Source: an uncultured Bryobacterales bacterium (GTDB lineage: Bacteria > Acidobacteriota > Terriglobia > Bryobacterales > Bryobacteraceae). From it: DNA of 8,518 nt. Where the stretch lies: assembly GCA_937859895.1 (NCBI GenBank), contig CALMAV010000108.1, positions 2,302 to 10,819 on the forward strand, written 5' to 3'. Position numbers and translations under genes: made by a program. The notes beneath the pieces were generated by a model. The model did not search any database and was not told where the DNA came from. It worked only from the letters and a program-made list of their open reading frames with translations. This document shows positions 1 to 6,235 of this stretch, piece by piece. Numbering within the stretch: the first letter of the stretch is position 1; each line of letters begins with the position of its first letter.

Positions 1-439
1 CGCTGAGCGAAGTGATGGAGGCAATCTCGCCGTCTTCGAATTTCAGCACCCCCGGCTCAGCACCGGCGAAAGAGTGGTTACCCGGAAAGATTTCGATTGC
101 TGCCGGTCGCAGATGGTACCAGCCAGAAGCACTGCTGTGCTCATCCTCGCCGTAGCCGCTTTCACGCAGTCGCAAAGCAATCTGAGCCGGCGTAATAGTG
201 TCGCCAACTCCAACCGTTTGCGGCGCGGCGTAGAGCAGCGAAGCGTCTGGAAATGGACCGTTGAGCAGCTTCTGGTCGGTCAGGCGAGCGTATTTGTTAT
301 AGGCAAAGCCAATGAGGGTGGCAGTGACCAGGACAATAGCGCCAATGCCCAGCAATCCGTACTGGACAAACGTATAAAAGCGCGCTCTGTTCCCCGCAGG
401 AGAAGTTTGTTTGGAAGGTAATTTAATGCGAACGGGCAA
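1..439 (-). CDS. Class A penicillin-binding protein (PBP1-type), N-terminal part, truncated by window edge
   Basis: The reverse strand encodes the first 146 residues of a bifunctional peptidoglycan glycosyltransferase/transpeptidase; the rest lies outside the window. Visible parts are a short basic cytoplasmic N-terminus (residues 1-20), one membrane anchor (about 25-46), then a periplasmic segment from about residue 62 with the pattern LLYAAPQTVGVGD and a UB2H-like regulatory region (SGW at 105-107, IEIFPG at 115-120, LKFEDG at 132-137). This layout is known from PBP1b-like proteins, which polymerise lipid II and cross-link the wall. The glycosyltransferase and transpeptidase domains are not visible, so activity is inferred. 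The start is taken as the TTG at 437-439, because it gives a family-like beginning (MPVRIKLPSK) and no in-frame ATG or GTG lies between it and the upstream gene. The ribosome site is weak. The gene sits 50 bases downstream of the small membrane protein gene, probably in the same operon. Confidence is good for the family, moderate for the exact start. Confidence 0.85.
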   Translation of the reverse strand, partial: MPVRIKLPSKQTSPAGNRARFYTFVQYGLLGIGAIVLVTATLIGFAYNKYARLTDQKLLNGPFPDASLLYAAPQTVGVGDTITPAQIALRLRESGYGEDEHSSASGWYHLRPAAIEIFPGNHSFAGAEPGVLKFEDGEIASITSLS

Positions 440-489
440 AGGAAAAGCCTGTAGAATCCAAGCCTTAGTTCTGCGAACGAAGCACTCCG

Positions 490-942
490 CTACTTTCCGG
501 CCCGACCATACGATTCTAGCTCTTTCCAGATATTATCGTCGTGTCGATGCCAGTCCGGGTACTGGCGTCCAGTAATCTGAAGTTCCTCGATAGATAGGGT
601 ACCGTGACCAAACGGACAAATCATTTGAGTTGTCGGTCGGCCAATCAGAACCATGTGACCCCAGGAGCCACGTTTTAACGGCATGATCAACTGGCGCAGG
701 CAACTGCGGCACCGCCGACGCTGATCCCAATAAGCAAGGTAGATTAAGCCGGAAGTAAAGAGCCAGATTGCCATGACACAGAAGGTAAAAAGCATGTCAT
801 GCAGAAACAGTGGAGGCGGTGGACCGAACCTGGCGAGCGGCGGCTCAGGCGTGGGATATAAGTGCTGCAAACAGGCTTGCAGCCCCCAGGCCACACCAAG
901 GACAACTGCCAATTTTGCCACCAGGTATAGCCAGTACTTCAT
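490..942 (-). CDS. Small two-helix membrane protein with putative zinc-binding tail, function unknown
   Basis: A protein of 150 residues that I do not recognise as a named family. It has two predicted membrane helices (about 4-24 and 48-71) separated by a proline-rich loop (PPPP at 41-44). A cytoplasmic or periplasmic tail follows, holding Cys78-x2-Cys81 and, 27 residues later, Cys109-P-F-G-His113. The Cys2...Cys-His spacing resembles a zinc ribbon or treble clef; zinc binding is inferred. The tail ends in a charged, tryptophan-containing region (about 127-145). The reading frame stays open upstream to an ATG at 1086, which would overlap proline dehydrogenase. Starts at 942 or at 966 (eight residues longer) avoid this overlap. 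I prefer 942 because it begins directly with the first helix and has a purine-rich AAGAAG about 7 bases upstream. The gene is 62 bases downstream of proline dehydrogenase and 50 bases upstream of the penicillin-binding protein gene, so a cell-envelope role is possible but unproven. Confidence 0.75.
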   Translation of the reverse strand: MKYWLYLVAKLAVVLGVAWGLQACLQHLYPTPEPPLARFGPPPPLFLHDMLFTFCVMAIWLFTSGLIYLAYWDQRRRCRSCLRQLIMPLKRGSWGHMVLIGRPTTQMICPFGHGTLSIEELQITGRQYPDWHRHDDNIWKELESYGRAGK

Positions 943-1004
943 TCTGCTTCTTAGACTCCAAAGCATATCGCCGAGTTCCGAAAACTTACGAGGTATTAGC
1001 TCCG

Positions 1005-1919
1005 CTACTGGCGAAGCAGGTTCTTGGCCAGAAATAAGACATTGGCCGGTCGCTCTGCCAGACGCCGCATGAAGTAGGGATACCAAGCCTCGCCATATGG
1101 CACGTACAGACGCAAACGATAGCCCTGTCGGGTGACCTCGCTTTGCAGGTCGCGGCGGATCCCATAAAGCATCTGAAACTCGAAACGGTCGGGCGTCAAT
1201 GCCTTGGCGCGAATGTAACGCAGTGCCTCCGCCACAATCTTTTCGTCATGGCTGGCGATAGCTGGGTAAGTACCCTCATCCAGCAGCAGCTTCATCAGCT
1301 TTACGTAGTTGCTATCCACATCCGGCTTGCGCGCGAAAGCAACGGAAGCAGGCTCACGGTAGGCACCTTTGCAGAGCCGAACAGGAATGCCCCGGCGGTT
1401 TAGTTCGCGAATGTCGGACTCACTGCGCTGCAGGTAGGCCTGAATGACGGCACGCACGTTGCCTTCGAACTGCTCCTGGATGGAGAAGACTGTCTGCAGC
1501 GTACGGTCGGTGTACTCACTAGACTCCATGTCTACTTCAACCCGGCTATTCATCTCCCGTGCAACCGAAGCTAGAGCAGCAACATTTTCCAGGCAGGCTT
1601 CTTCGGAGAAATCGAGACCAAACTGAGTCAACTTGATGGATACAGTGGCGGGCAAAGAGGCCCGCCGAATCTCCTCGAGAGCGGAAAGATAGCAGTCGCG
1701 TGAGCGCCCGGCCTCACTTAGCGAGTGAACGTTTTCACCAAGAAAATCCAAGGTGCCGGACACCTGCGTCGCAGCGAGATTCTTCAGTACACCGATACCA
1801 TCGGCAAGCGTTTGTCCGGCGACAAACCGCGAAGTCAGCGAACGTGATAACGGCGAGTTCTCCATCCACTGACGCATCCAGTGGTTCTGGGATAAAGCAA
1901 GAAGTGTGCGTCGCAACAT
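1005..1919 (-). CDS. putB: Proline dehydrogenase, monofunctional (FAD-dependent)
   Basis: A 304-residue stand-alone proline dehydrogenase. It oxidises L-proline to delta-1-pyrroline-5-carboxylate using FAD and passes electrons to the quinone pool, usually at the inner face of the membrane. The length fits monofunctional bacterial enzymes (about 300 residues) and not the large PutA fusion. The barrel motifs appear in order: DFLGE (58-62), SIKLTQFGLD (94-103), VEVDMES (127-133), QAYLQR (160-165), KGAYRE (184-189), SHD (223-225), FQMLYG (248-253), and the C-terminal substrate-binding helix Y282-x2-R285-R286-x2-E289. All key residues I can place are intact. The ATG at 1917-1919 has no strong ribosome site. 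No pyrroline-5-carboxylate dehydrogenase gene is present in the window, so the second step must be encoded elsewhere. The gene lies 73 bases after the PAP2 gene on the same strand. The symbol follows the monofunctional Bacillus enzyme and is a convention only. Confidence 0.95.
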   Translation of the reverse strand: MLRRTLLALSQNHWMRQWMENSPLSRSLTSRFVAGQTLADGIGVLKNLAATQVSGTLDFLGENVHSLSEAGRSRDCYLSALEEIRRASLPATVSIKLTQFGLDFSEEACLENVAALASVAREMNSRVEVDMESSEYTDRTLQTVFSIQEQFEGNVRAVIQAYLQRSESDIRELNRRGIPVRLCKGAYREPASVAFARKPDVDSNYVKLMKLLLDEGTYPAIASHDEKIVAEALRYIRAKALTPDRFEFQMLYGIRRDLQSEVTRQGYRLRLYVPYGEAWYPYFMRRLAERPANVLFLAKNLLRQ

Positions 1920-1992
1920 ATTGGTTCAGTCGAGCGAAGCAGGGCGGCAAGACACTCCCACTATACCGGCAGTGTAGCGAGAGGCGGAAAAT

Positions 1993-2532
1993 TCAGGAGG
2001 AAAAGTAGCTATGGCTGACTAGCGCTAAACCGGTGCCAAGAATTGCCCCGACTAGAACATCACTGAGGAAGTGCATGCCCAGCAGAATGCGGGAGGCTGC
2101 GATGCTGAAGGCGCAAAAGAGCAGGGGCACCAGGAAGAGCGGGTAGAAACCTCCGATAGACACCGCAACGGCAAAGGCAGTAATGGTATGCCCAGACGGA
2201 TAGGAGAACTGATCGGGGAGTAGCAAGCGTGCCCAGCAATGTGGCTCTATCTCACAGGGGCGCTTGCGGCCGGAGATTTTCTTAATAGCCACAAAGATGC
2301 CTACGCCCGCAAACGCCGCACAACCGGTGGCAGCGAACGCCGCAAACCGCAGCGGACCGCCCAATAGCAGCATGGCAAAGCCTGCCAGATACCAGAGCCA
2401 GCCGTCGCCAGCTCGCGTAGCAGCAATGGCCCAAAAGCGAATCCATTTAGGCGCTGGCCACTTATTCACCTTGCGCATCAAGCGGTGATCACGCGAGGCA
2501 ATAAACTGGAGCATAGTTTGGTGGGCCGTCAT
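1993..2532 (-). CDS. PAP2-family membrane phosphatase (possible undecaprenyl-diphosphate or lipid phosphatase)
   Basis: A 179-residue integral membrane protein with the complete three-part phosphatidic acid phosphatase type 2 signature: K84-x6-R91-P92, PSGH at 112-115, and S147-R148-x5-H154-x3-D158. His115 and His154 would be the catalytic pair. Hydrophobic segments lie at about 45-60, 62-84, 117-145 and 158-173, which fits the multi-helix family. Known members remove phosphate from undecaprenyl diphosphate, phosphatidylglycerol phosphate or phosphatidic acid; the substrate cannot be told from sequence. Placement in one strand run with a peptidoglycan synthase makes carrier-lipid recycling an attractive guess. 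The reading frame also allows a GTG start three codons earlier (2541). The ATG at 2530-2532 is preferred, with a GGTGG just upstream. This is the first gene of the left minus-strand cluster and faces the glycosyltransferase gene across a divergent intergenic region. Confidence 0.92.
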   Translation of the reverse strand: MTAHQTMLQFIASRDHRLMRKVNKWPAPKWIRFWAIAATRAGDGWLWYLAGFAMLLLGGPLRFAAFAATGCAAFAGVGIFVAIKKISGRKRPCEIEPHCWARLLLPDQFSYPSGHTITAFAVAVSIGGFYPLFLVPLLFCAFSIAASRILLGMHFLSDVLVGAILGTGLALVSHSYFSS

Positions 2533-2568
2533 GACGACCACCGATCCCGTAACCAGTCTACGAAAGTT

Positions 2569-2598
2569 TTCATATGCCCAGCCCTCTTCCGTTGTAAA
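2569..2598 (-). promoter_or_regulatory. Candidate sigma70-like promoter for the PAP2-proline dehydrogenase-PBP cluster
   Basis: Read on the minus strand, TTTACA (2598-2593) and TATGAA (2574-2569) are separated by 18 bases. They match the TTGACA and TATAAT consensus at five and four of six positions. Transcription would begin near 2562, giving a leader of about 30 bases to the ATG at 2532. The match is by eye and could be chance. Confidence 0.35.
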
Positions 2599-2681
2599 GG
2601 AGAAGCTGTTTCAAACCGGTGACAGCCAAACGAATGGTACATGAACTCTGCAAGGAAAGTCGACATAGATCTGTTGTCCGA

Positions 2682-2697
2682 CCTAGTCCGGCCTAGG
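2682..2697. repeat. Short inverted repeat just upstream of the glycosyltransferase start
   Basis: CCTAG at 2682-2686 and CTAGG at 2693-2697 form a perfect 5-base inverted repeat around a 6-base spacer. It lies 8 bases before the TTG start and directly before the GGAG at 2701-2704. It could be a weak operator half-site pair or a small leader hairpin. It is short enough to be chance. Confidence 0.3.
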
Positions 2698-2705
2698 ATA
2701 GGAGT

Positions 2706-3887
2706 TTGGCATCAGCAACAAGAGTTGACTTCGTGTACTTTGACGCTGGCGGAGGACACCGAAGTGCGGCTACCGCGCTGCAAGCAGTTGTCGAGGCGGA
2801 AGAGCGCGGGTGGGATGTCCGGCTCCTCAATCTGCAGGAAGCTTTGAACCCGTTAGATATCTTCCGCAAAGTGACGGGCGTCCAGTTGCAGGATGTCTAT
2901 AACCGAATGCTAGCCCGAGGCTGGACGATCGGCGGAGAGTATTGGCTTCCCGTTCTGCAATCGATAATTCGGTTCAACCATGCCAAGTCAGTGGACCTGC
3001 TTAAGACCGTCTGGCTGGAGCGCAAGCCCGATTTGGTCGTGTCTCTGGTCCCGAACCTGAATCGCGCGCTCTTCGAAAGTTTGCGAGCGGTCTGTCCGAA
3101 GACTCCTTTTGTAACGATCATGACTGACCTGGCCGACTACCCTCCACATTTTTGGATGGAGCAGCAGCAGCAGTTCTTTATCTGCGGGTCAGGTCGTGCG
3201 GTTGAGCAAGGGGAGAAGCTGGGAGTGCGGCCATCCCAAATCATTCAGGTCAGTGGAATGATTCTTCGCCCAAACTTCTACGAACACAAGCCAGTTGATG
3301 TAGCTGCCGAGCGCATTCGGTTAGGACTGCGGCCCGACCTACCCACGGGTCTGGTCTTGTTCGGAGGCGAAGGCTCAAACGTTATGTACGCGGTAGCCAA
3401 ATGCTTGGGAAACTCCTCTTTAGATCTGCAGCTAATCATGATTTGCGGGAAAAACGAAAAGCTGCGAACGCGACTGGAAGGCATGCGAACTCGCAACCCG
3501 ATCTTTGCCGAAGGCTTCACCAAGCAAATCCCCTTCTACATGCAGCTTTCGGACTTCTTCATCGGCAAGCCCGGACCGGGTAGCATCAGCGAAGCTCTGC
3601 ACATGAATCTTCCGGTGATCCTGGAGGCCAATGCCTGGACGCTGCCGCAAGAACGCTTCAACGCCGAGTGGGTTCGCAAGCAGCAGTACGGGATTGTTCT
3701 GGACAAGCTACGTGATGTTGAAAAGGCAGTGAGGCGCTTGTTACAGGACGGTGAACTTGCGCGTTTCAAGGGAAGGATTGCTGCGATGGAGAACAAGGCA
3801 GTTTACGAGATACCGCCCATACTAGAGAAAATCATGTTCGAAGCACAGGAGCATCCTAGCCCGGTGCTTCGGGCCAGGGGTGCCTAG
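2706..3887 (+). CDS. Glycosyltransferase of the MGDG synthase / MurG-like (GT28) type
   Basis: A 393-residue protein with the two-domain GT-B layout of monogalactosyldiacylglycerol synthases and processive diacylglycerol glucosyltransferases. The N-terminal domain starts with a strand and the glycine loop DAGGGHRSA (13-21), then TDLADYPPHFW (140-150), where the lipid acceptor usually docks. The C-terminal domain has FGGEGS (219-224), CGKN (247-250), the sugar-nucleotide motif GKPGPGSISEAL (287-298), and a late ERFNAEWV segment (316-323). The expected reaction is transfer of a hexose from a UDP-sugar to a membrane lipid at the inner membrane face; the actual sugar and lipid are unknown. No membrane-spanning helix is seen, so attachment is probably peripheral. 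The frame has a stop at 2694-2696, leaving TTG at 2706 as the only start that keeps the first strand. The GGAG at 2701-2704 is unusually close to it. A GTG at 2733 would cut the strand. The 3' end overlaps hrpB, which runs the opposite way. Confidence 0.88.
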   Translation: MASATRVDFVYFDAGGGHRSAATALQAVVEAEERGWDVRLLNLQEALNPLDIFRKVTGVQLQDVYNRMLARGWTIGGEYWLPVLQSIIRFNHAKSVDLLKTVWLERKPDLVVSLVPNLNRALFESLRAVCPKTPFVTIMTDLADYPPHFWMEQQQQFFICGSGRAVEQGEKLGVRPSQIIQVSGMILRPNFYEHKPVDVAAERIRLGLRPDLPTGLVLFGGEGSNVMYAVAKCLGNSSLDLQLIMICGKNEKLRTRLEGMRTRNPIFAEGFTKQIPFYMQLSDFFIGKPGPGSISEALHMNLPVILEANAWTLPQERFNAEWVRKQQYGIVLDKLRDVEKAVRRLLQDGELARFKGRIAAMENKAVYEIPPILEKIMFEAQEHPSPVLRARGA

Positions 3888-6201
3888 GATAACGGCGGCT
3901 CAGCTCACGGCGGACTTGAGGATACAGATCTTTCCAAAAGCTGAGTAGATCGGTCGTAATTTGCACGGGCCGTCCATTCGGCGCGAGCAGTTTGACGGTG
4001 AGTGGGACTGCTCCTGCAGCTACGGTAAGAGATTGCCTGAGCCCAAAGAAGTCCTGCAGACGCGACGAGACAGTCGGCGGTCGTCCTTCACCATACTCGA
4101 TAGGGGCGCGCCGACCGCTCGGAAGGTAAATAAAAGCCGGCGCCAGGGTTTGCAACTTGTGCATGTCCAGCTGCGCTTCCATAGCAGCCTGGAGCCCGCC
4201 ACCTCGTGCCGCTTGCTCGAGATCGGCAAAGCTGGTCATGCCCGAAGCGAGTTGCCCGAAGGCGAGGCGAACTAACTCATCTTGAGTTGGCCAATCCGTC
4301 GCATACTCGGCGGCAAACCGGAAACGCGCAAGGAAACGGGAGGTGCTGGGGCTCTCGTCAAAGCGGGAAGGTCCAGCCTCTAAGGCCTTTTCCACCAGCA
4401 TTGCGGTAGCGGCTTCGAGGTCCGCCGGCTCCGAAATAGATTCATCGATGACCACGCGATCGTAGCGTAGTTGATTTGCCTGTTCGGCGCGTTGGGCCTG
4501 CCGGTTCCAACGCAGTACCTCATTGGCTTCGATTCGTTCTGGGAACAGGTCGAGCAGCCAGTCGGGTTCGATGGGGCTTGCGAGACGAACAACTGCGGTT
4601 GCCTGATCACTGCGGTCTTCTACTTCCAATGCCACCATGCAATCGGCGTTGTGCGCCAGACTTTCGCGGTGCAGTCTGGCGGAGCTGCCATTTGACAGGA
4701 GAAGCAGTTCGCCTCGCCGTACCGCCACCCGATCAGGAAAGGCGCACAGCAAAGCTTTTTCCGCTGAGAATGACTCTTCGCGAGGGGCGCCTCTGAGGAT
4801 TGCCTCGGTTCTGCGACCTGCGTAAGTGAGCTCGGCCGCACATACAGCGTCGACACCAGAACTGAAGTGGCTTCCACGTGGCAGACGTCCACTCTCTTCG
4901 GCGAGCCAAGCACCCAGGTGTGATGTTTCGGGGCTGAGCAGTGGGAGGACGGCAATGCGAGGATGAACCGGAAGAGCCGCCATCTGACGGCCTAATCTGG
5001 TGACCGCGCCACTCTCGTCCAAAGCACGCAGGCGAGTCAGCAAATCGACCGCGGAATGCAGACTCTGTTTCGGCGGACCATCCAGCCATGGCAGGGCGTT
5101 CGGATCGTAGCCAGCTGCAGCGAGCCGCAAGTAAGGCTCTGTCCAGTCGGTACGGGTGACTTCCGGAGCTGTTGCCTCTGGCCGTCGGACAAAATCTTCT
5201 TCGCTATACAAACGTACAGCGATGCCGGGCTTAGTTCGACCCGCACGGCCCGCCCGCTGCACTGCCGACGCCTGGCTGATCCGCTTTACCTGCAAACGCG
5301 AGAAGCCACTCCAGGGCGAGTGCGTCAGGATGCGAGCCAAGCCGCTGTCAATCACAGCCTCGACGCCGTCAGTGGTGACAGAAGATTCGGCAATATTAGT
5401 GGAGCAGATAATCTTGCGCCTACTGCTCGGCGCCACTGCCGCGTCTTGTTCGGAGGGAGAAAGATCACCGTGCAAGGCAAGTAGTTGCACACCGGCGGCG
5501 TGGGCCAGCGACCCGCAAGCGGCCATCGTTTCCCTGATCTCGGCTGCCCCTGGAAGGAAGACAAGAGTGTGACCCGTGGTGGCCGAAAGAGCTTTACCGA
5601 CAGCGGCGGCTGCCAGTTCCGCAAGCGGCCTTGCACTAGCCGGCGTGTAACTGACTGCCACCGGAAACTCACGGCCGGCGACCTCAATCAGAGGCGCCTC
5701 GGGCAGTTGCGATTGCAAATCCTCCCCGAGTGTTGCCGACATGATTAGGACGCGCAAGTCCGGTCGGCTCCGCAACTGAACACGCAGCAAAGCGAGCGCC
5801 AGATCAGTCTCCAGGTGCCGTTCGTGAAACTCGTCTAGAACTACAACCGAGCGGGGTGGCAGAGCCATACCGGACAGCAGACGCCGGGTAAAGACTCCTT
5901 CGGTGAGAAACCACAGCCGGGTAGCATCGCCACCGACCCGTTCGAAACGCACCTGATAGCCGACGGTGTTTCCTACCTGTTCTTTAAGTTCTGCGGCTAC
6001 GCGGGTAGCAGCCATGCGCGTCGCCAATCGCCGTGGCTCCAGAACGAACACAAATTCGAACGGAGCTTGCAGCAGCGCAGGAGGAACACGGGTGGTTTTG
6101 CCTGCGCCCGGTTCGGCTCTCAGCAGCGTTATCGTGTTACGCTCGACTTGTCCAACAATCTCCGGCAACGATGAGTCAATTGGAAGCCGCAATCTCTTCA
6201 T
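3856..6201 (-). CDS. hrpB: ATP-dependent helicase HrpB (DEAH/RHA-like)
   Basis: A 781-residue superfamily 2 helicase, slightly shorter than the roughly 800-850 residues typical of HrpB. Visible motifs are Walker A AEPGAGKTT (29-37), the HrpB-type box DEFHER (123-128), SAT (155-157), the second RecA domain with STNIAESSVTTDG (267-279) and QRAGRAGR (315-322), then the HA2-type helical region and a C-terminal domain ending in the characteristic HPWPEAPG. HrpB proteins are NTP-dependent helicases, presumably acting on RNA in the cytoplasm, with no well-defined cellular role in most bacteria. The frame extends to an ATG at 6312, but that would run across the asnB start. The ATG at 6201 is chosen because the family normally begins a few residues before LPIDSSLPEI. 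The stretch after the second RecA domain (about 440-500) looks compact and diverged, with no sign of a frameshift in the other frames. It diverges from asnB and converges with the glycosyltransferase gene. Confidence 0.95.
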   Translation of the reverse strand: MKRLRLPIDSSLPEIVGQVERNTITLLRAEPGAGKTTRVPPALLQAPFEFVFVLEPRRLATRMAATRVAAELKEQVGNTVGYQVRFERVGGDATRLWFLTEGVFTRRLLSGMALPPRSVVVLDEFHERHLETDLALALLRVQLRSRPDLRVLIMSATLGEDLQSQLPEAPLIEVAGREFPVAVSYTPASARPLAELAAAAVGKALSATTGHTLVFLPGAAEIRETMAACGSLAHAAGVQLLALHGDLSPSEQDAAVAPSSRRKIICSTNIAESSVTTDGVEAVIDSGLARILTHSPWSGFSRLQVKRISQASAVQRAGRAGRTKPGIAVRLYSEEDFVRRPEATAPEVTRTDWTEPYLRLAAAGYDPNALPWLDGPPKQSLHSAVDLLTRLRALDESGAVTRLGRQMAALPVHPRIAVLPLLSPETSHLGAWLAEESGRLPRGSHFSSGVDAVCAAELTYAGRRTEAILRGAPREESFSAEKALLCAFPDRVAVRRGELLLLSNGSSARLHRESLAHNADCMVALEVEDRSDQATAVVRLASPIEPDWLLDLFPERIEANEVLRWNRQAQRAEQANQLRYDRVVIDESISEPADLEAATAMLVEKALEAGPSRFDESPSTSRFLARFRFAAEYATDWPTQDELVRLAFGQLASGMTSFADLEQAARGGGLQAAMEAQLDMHKLQTLAPAFIYLPSGRRAPIEYGEGRPPTVSSRLQDFFGLRQSLTVAAGAVPLTVKLLAPNGRPVQITTDLLSFWKDLYPQVRRELSRRYPRHPWPEAPG

Positions 6202-6235
6202 TGTCTGCCACGTTTCACATCGGAGCGCCTGCCTT
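6202..6235. promoter_or_regulatory. 34-base divergent gap between hrpB and asnB
   Basis: Only 34 bases separate the two divergent start codons. This is too short for two full promoters plus leaders, so at least one promoter must lie inside the opposite gene's coding region. I see no convincing -10/-35 pair in the gap itself. The only clear signal is the GGAG before asnB. Confidence 0.5.
6222..6225 (+). promoter_or_regulatory. Ribosome binding site supporting the GTG start of asnB
   Basis: GGAG lies 10 bases before the GTG at 6236. The spacing is slightly long but usable. It supports the start that puts cysteine at position 2, which the enzyme requires. Confidence 0.55.

Larger units (their letters stand above)
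2533..2705. promoter_or_regulatory. Divergent intergenic region between PAP2 gene and glycosyltransferase gene
   Basis: This 173-base gap should carry the promoters of both the left minus-strand cluster and the plus-strand glycosyltransferase gene. Toward the PAP2 gene a plausible sigma70-type site can be seen (listed separately). Toward the glycosyltransferase no good -10/-35 pair stands out. A small reading frame opens at 2641, but it overlaps the glycosyltransferase in another frame and has no recognisable content. The region has lower GC content than the neighbouring genes, as expected for a promoter zone. Confidence 0.5.

Noticed and set aside
943..1086. Long form of the small membrane protein starting at 1086.
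   Set aside because: The extra residues overlap the proline dehydrogenase 3' end and are not typical of a membrane protein start; 942 or 966 is more sensible.
1955..1980. Possible hairpin (CACT...AGTG) between the PAP2 and proline dehydrogenase genes as a terminator.
   Set aside because: The stem is only about four bases, no T-run follows, and the genes look cotranscribed.
3159..3176. A run of CAG codons giving four glutamines in the glycosyltransferase.
   Set aside because: Only four units, in frame in a normal helix-forming position; no sign of a variable repeat.
2691..3891. The 10-mer GCCTAGGATA occurs at 2691-2700 and again at 3882-3891, flanking the glycosyltransferase gene like direct repeats.
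   Set aside because: Many 10-base repeats are expected by chance in 8.5 kb, the flanks differ, and the right copy lies in the overlap of two intact genes. No mobile-element gene is present.
4733..4960. Possible compensated frameshift in hrpB where the helical region looks short and diverged.
   Set aside because: The other reverse frames show no helicase-like residues here, and family-like sequence resumes on both sides in the same frame.
5966..6235. Upstream in-frame extension of asnB to an ATG at 5966, adding 90 residues.
   Set aside because: It lies antisense to the Walker A and neighbouring region of hrpB, and the enzyme requires cysteine directly after the initiator methionine, which fixes GTG 6236.
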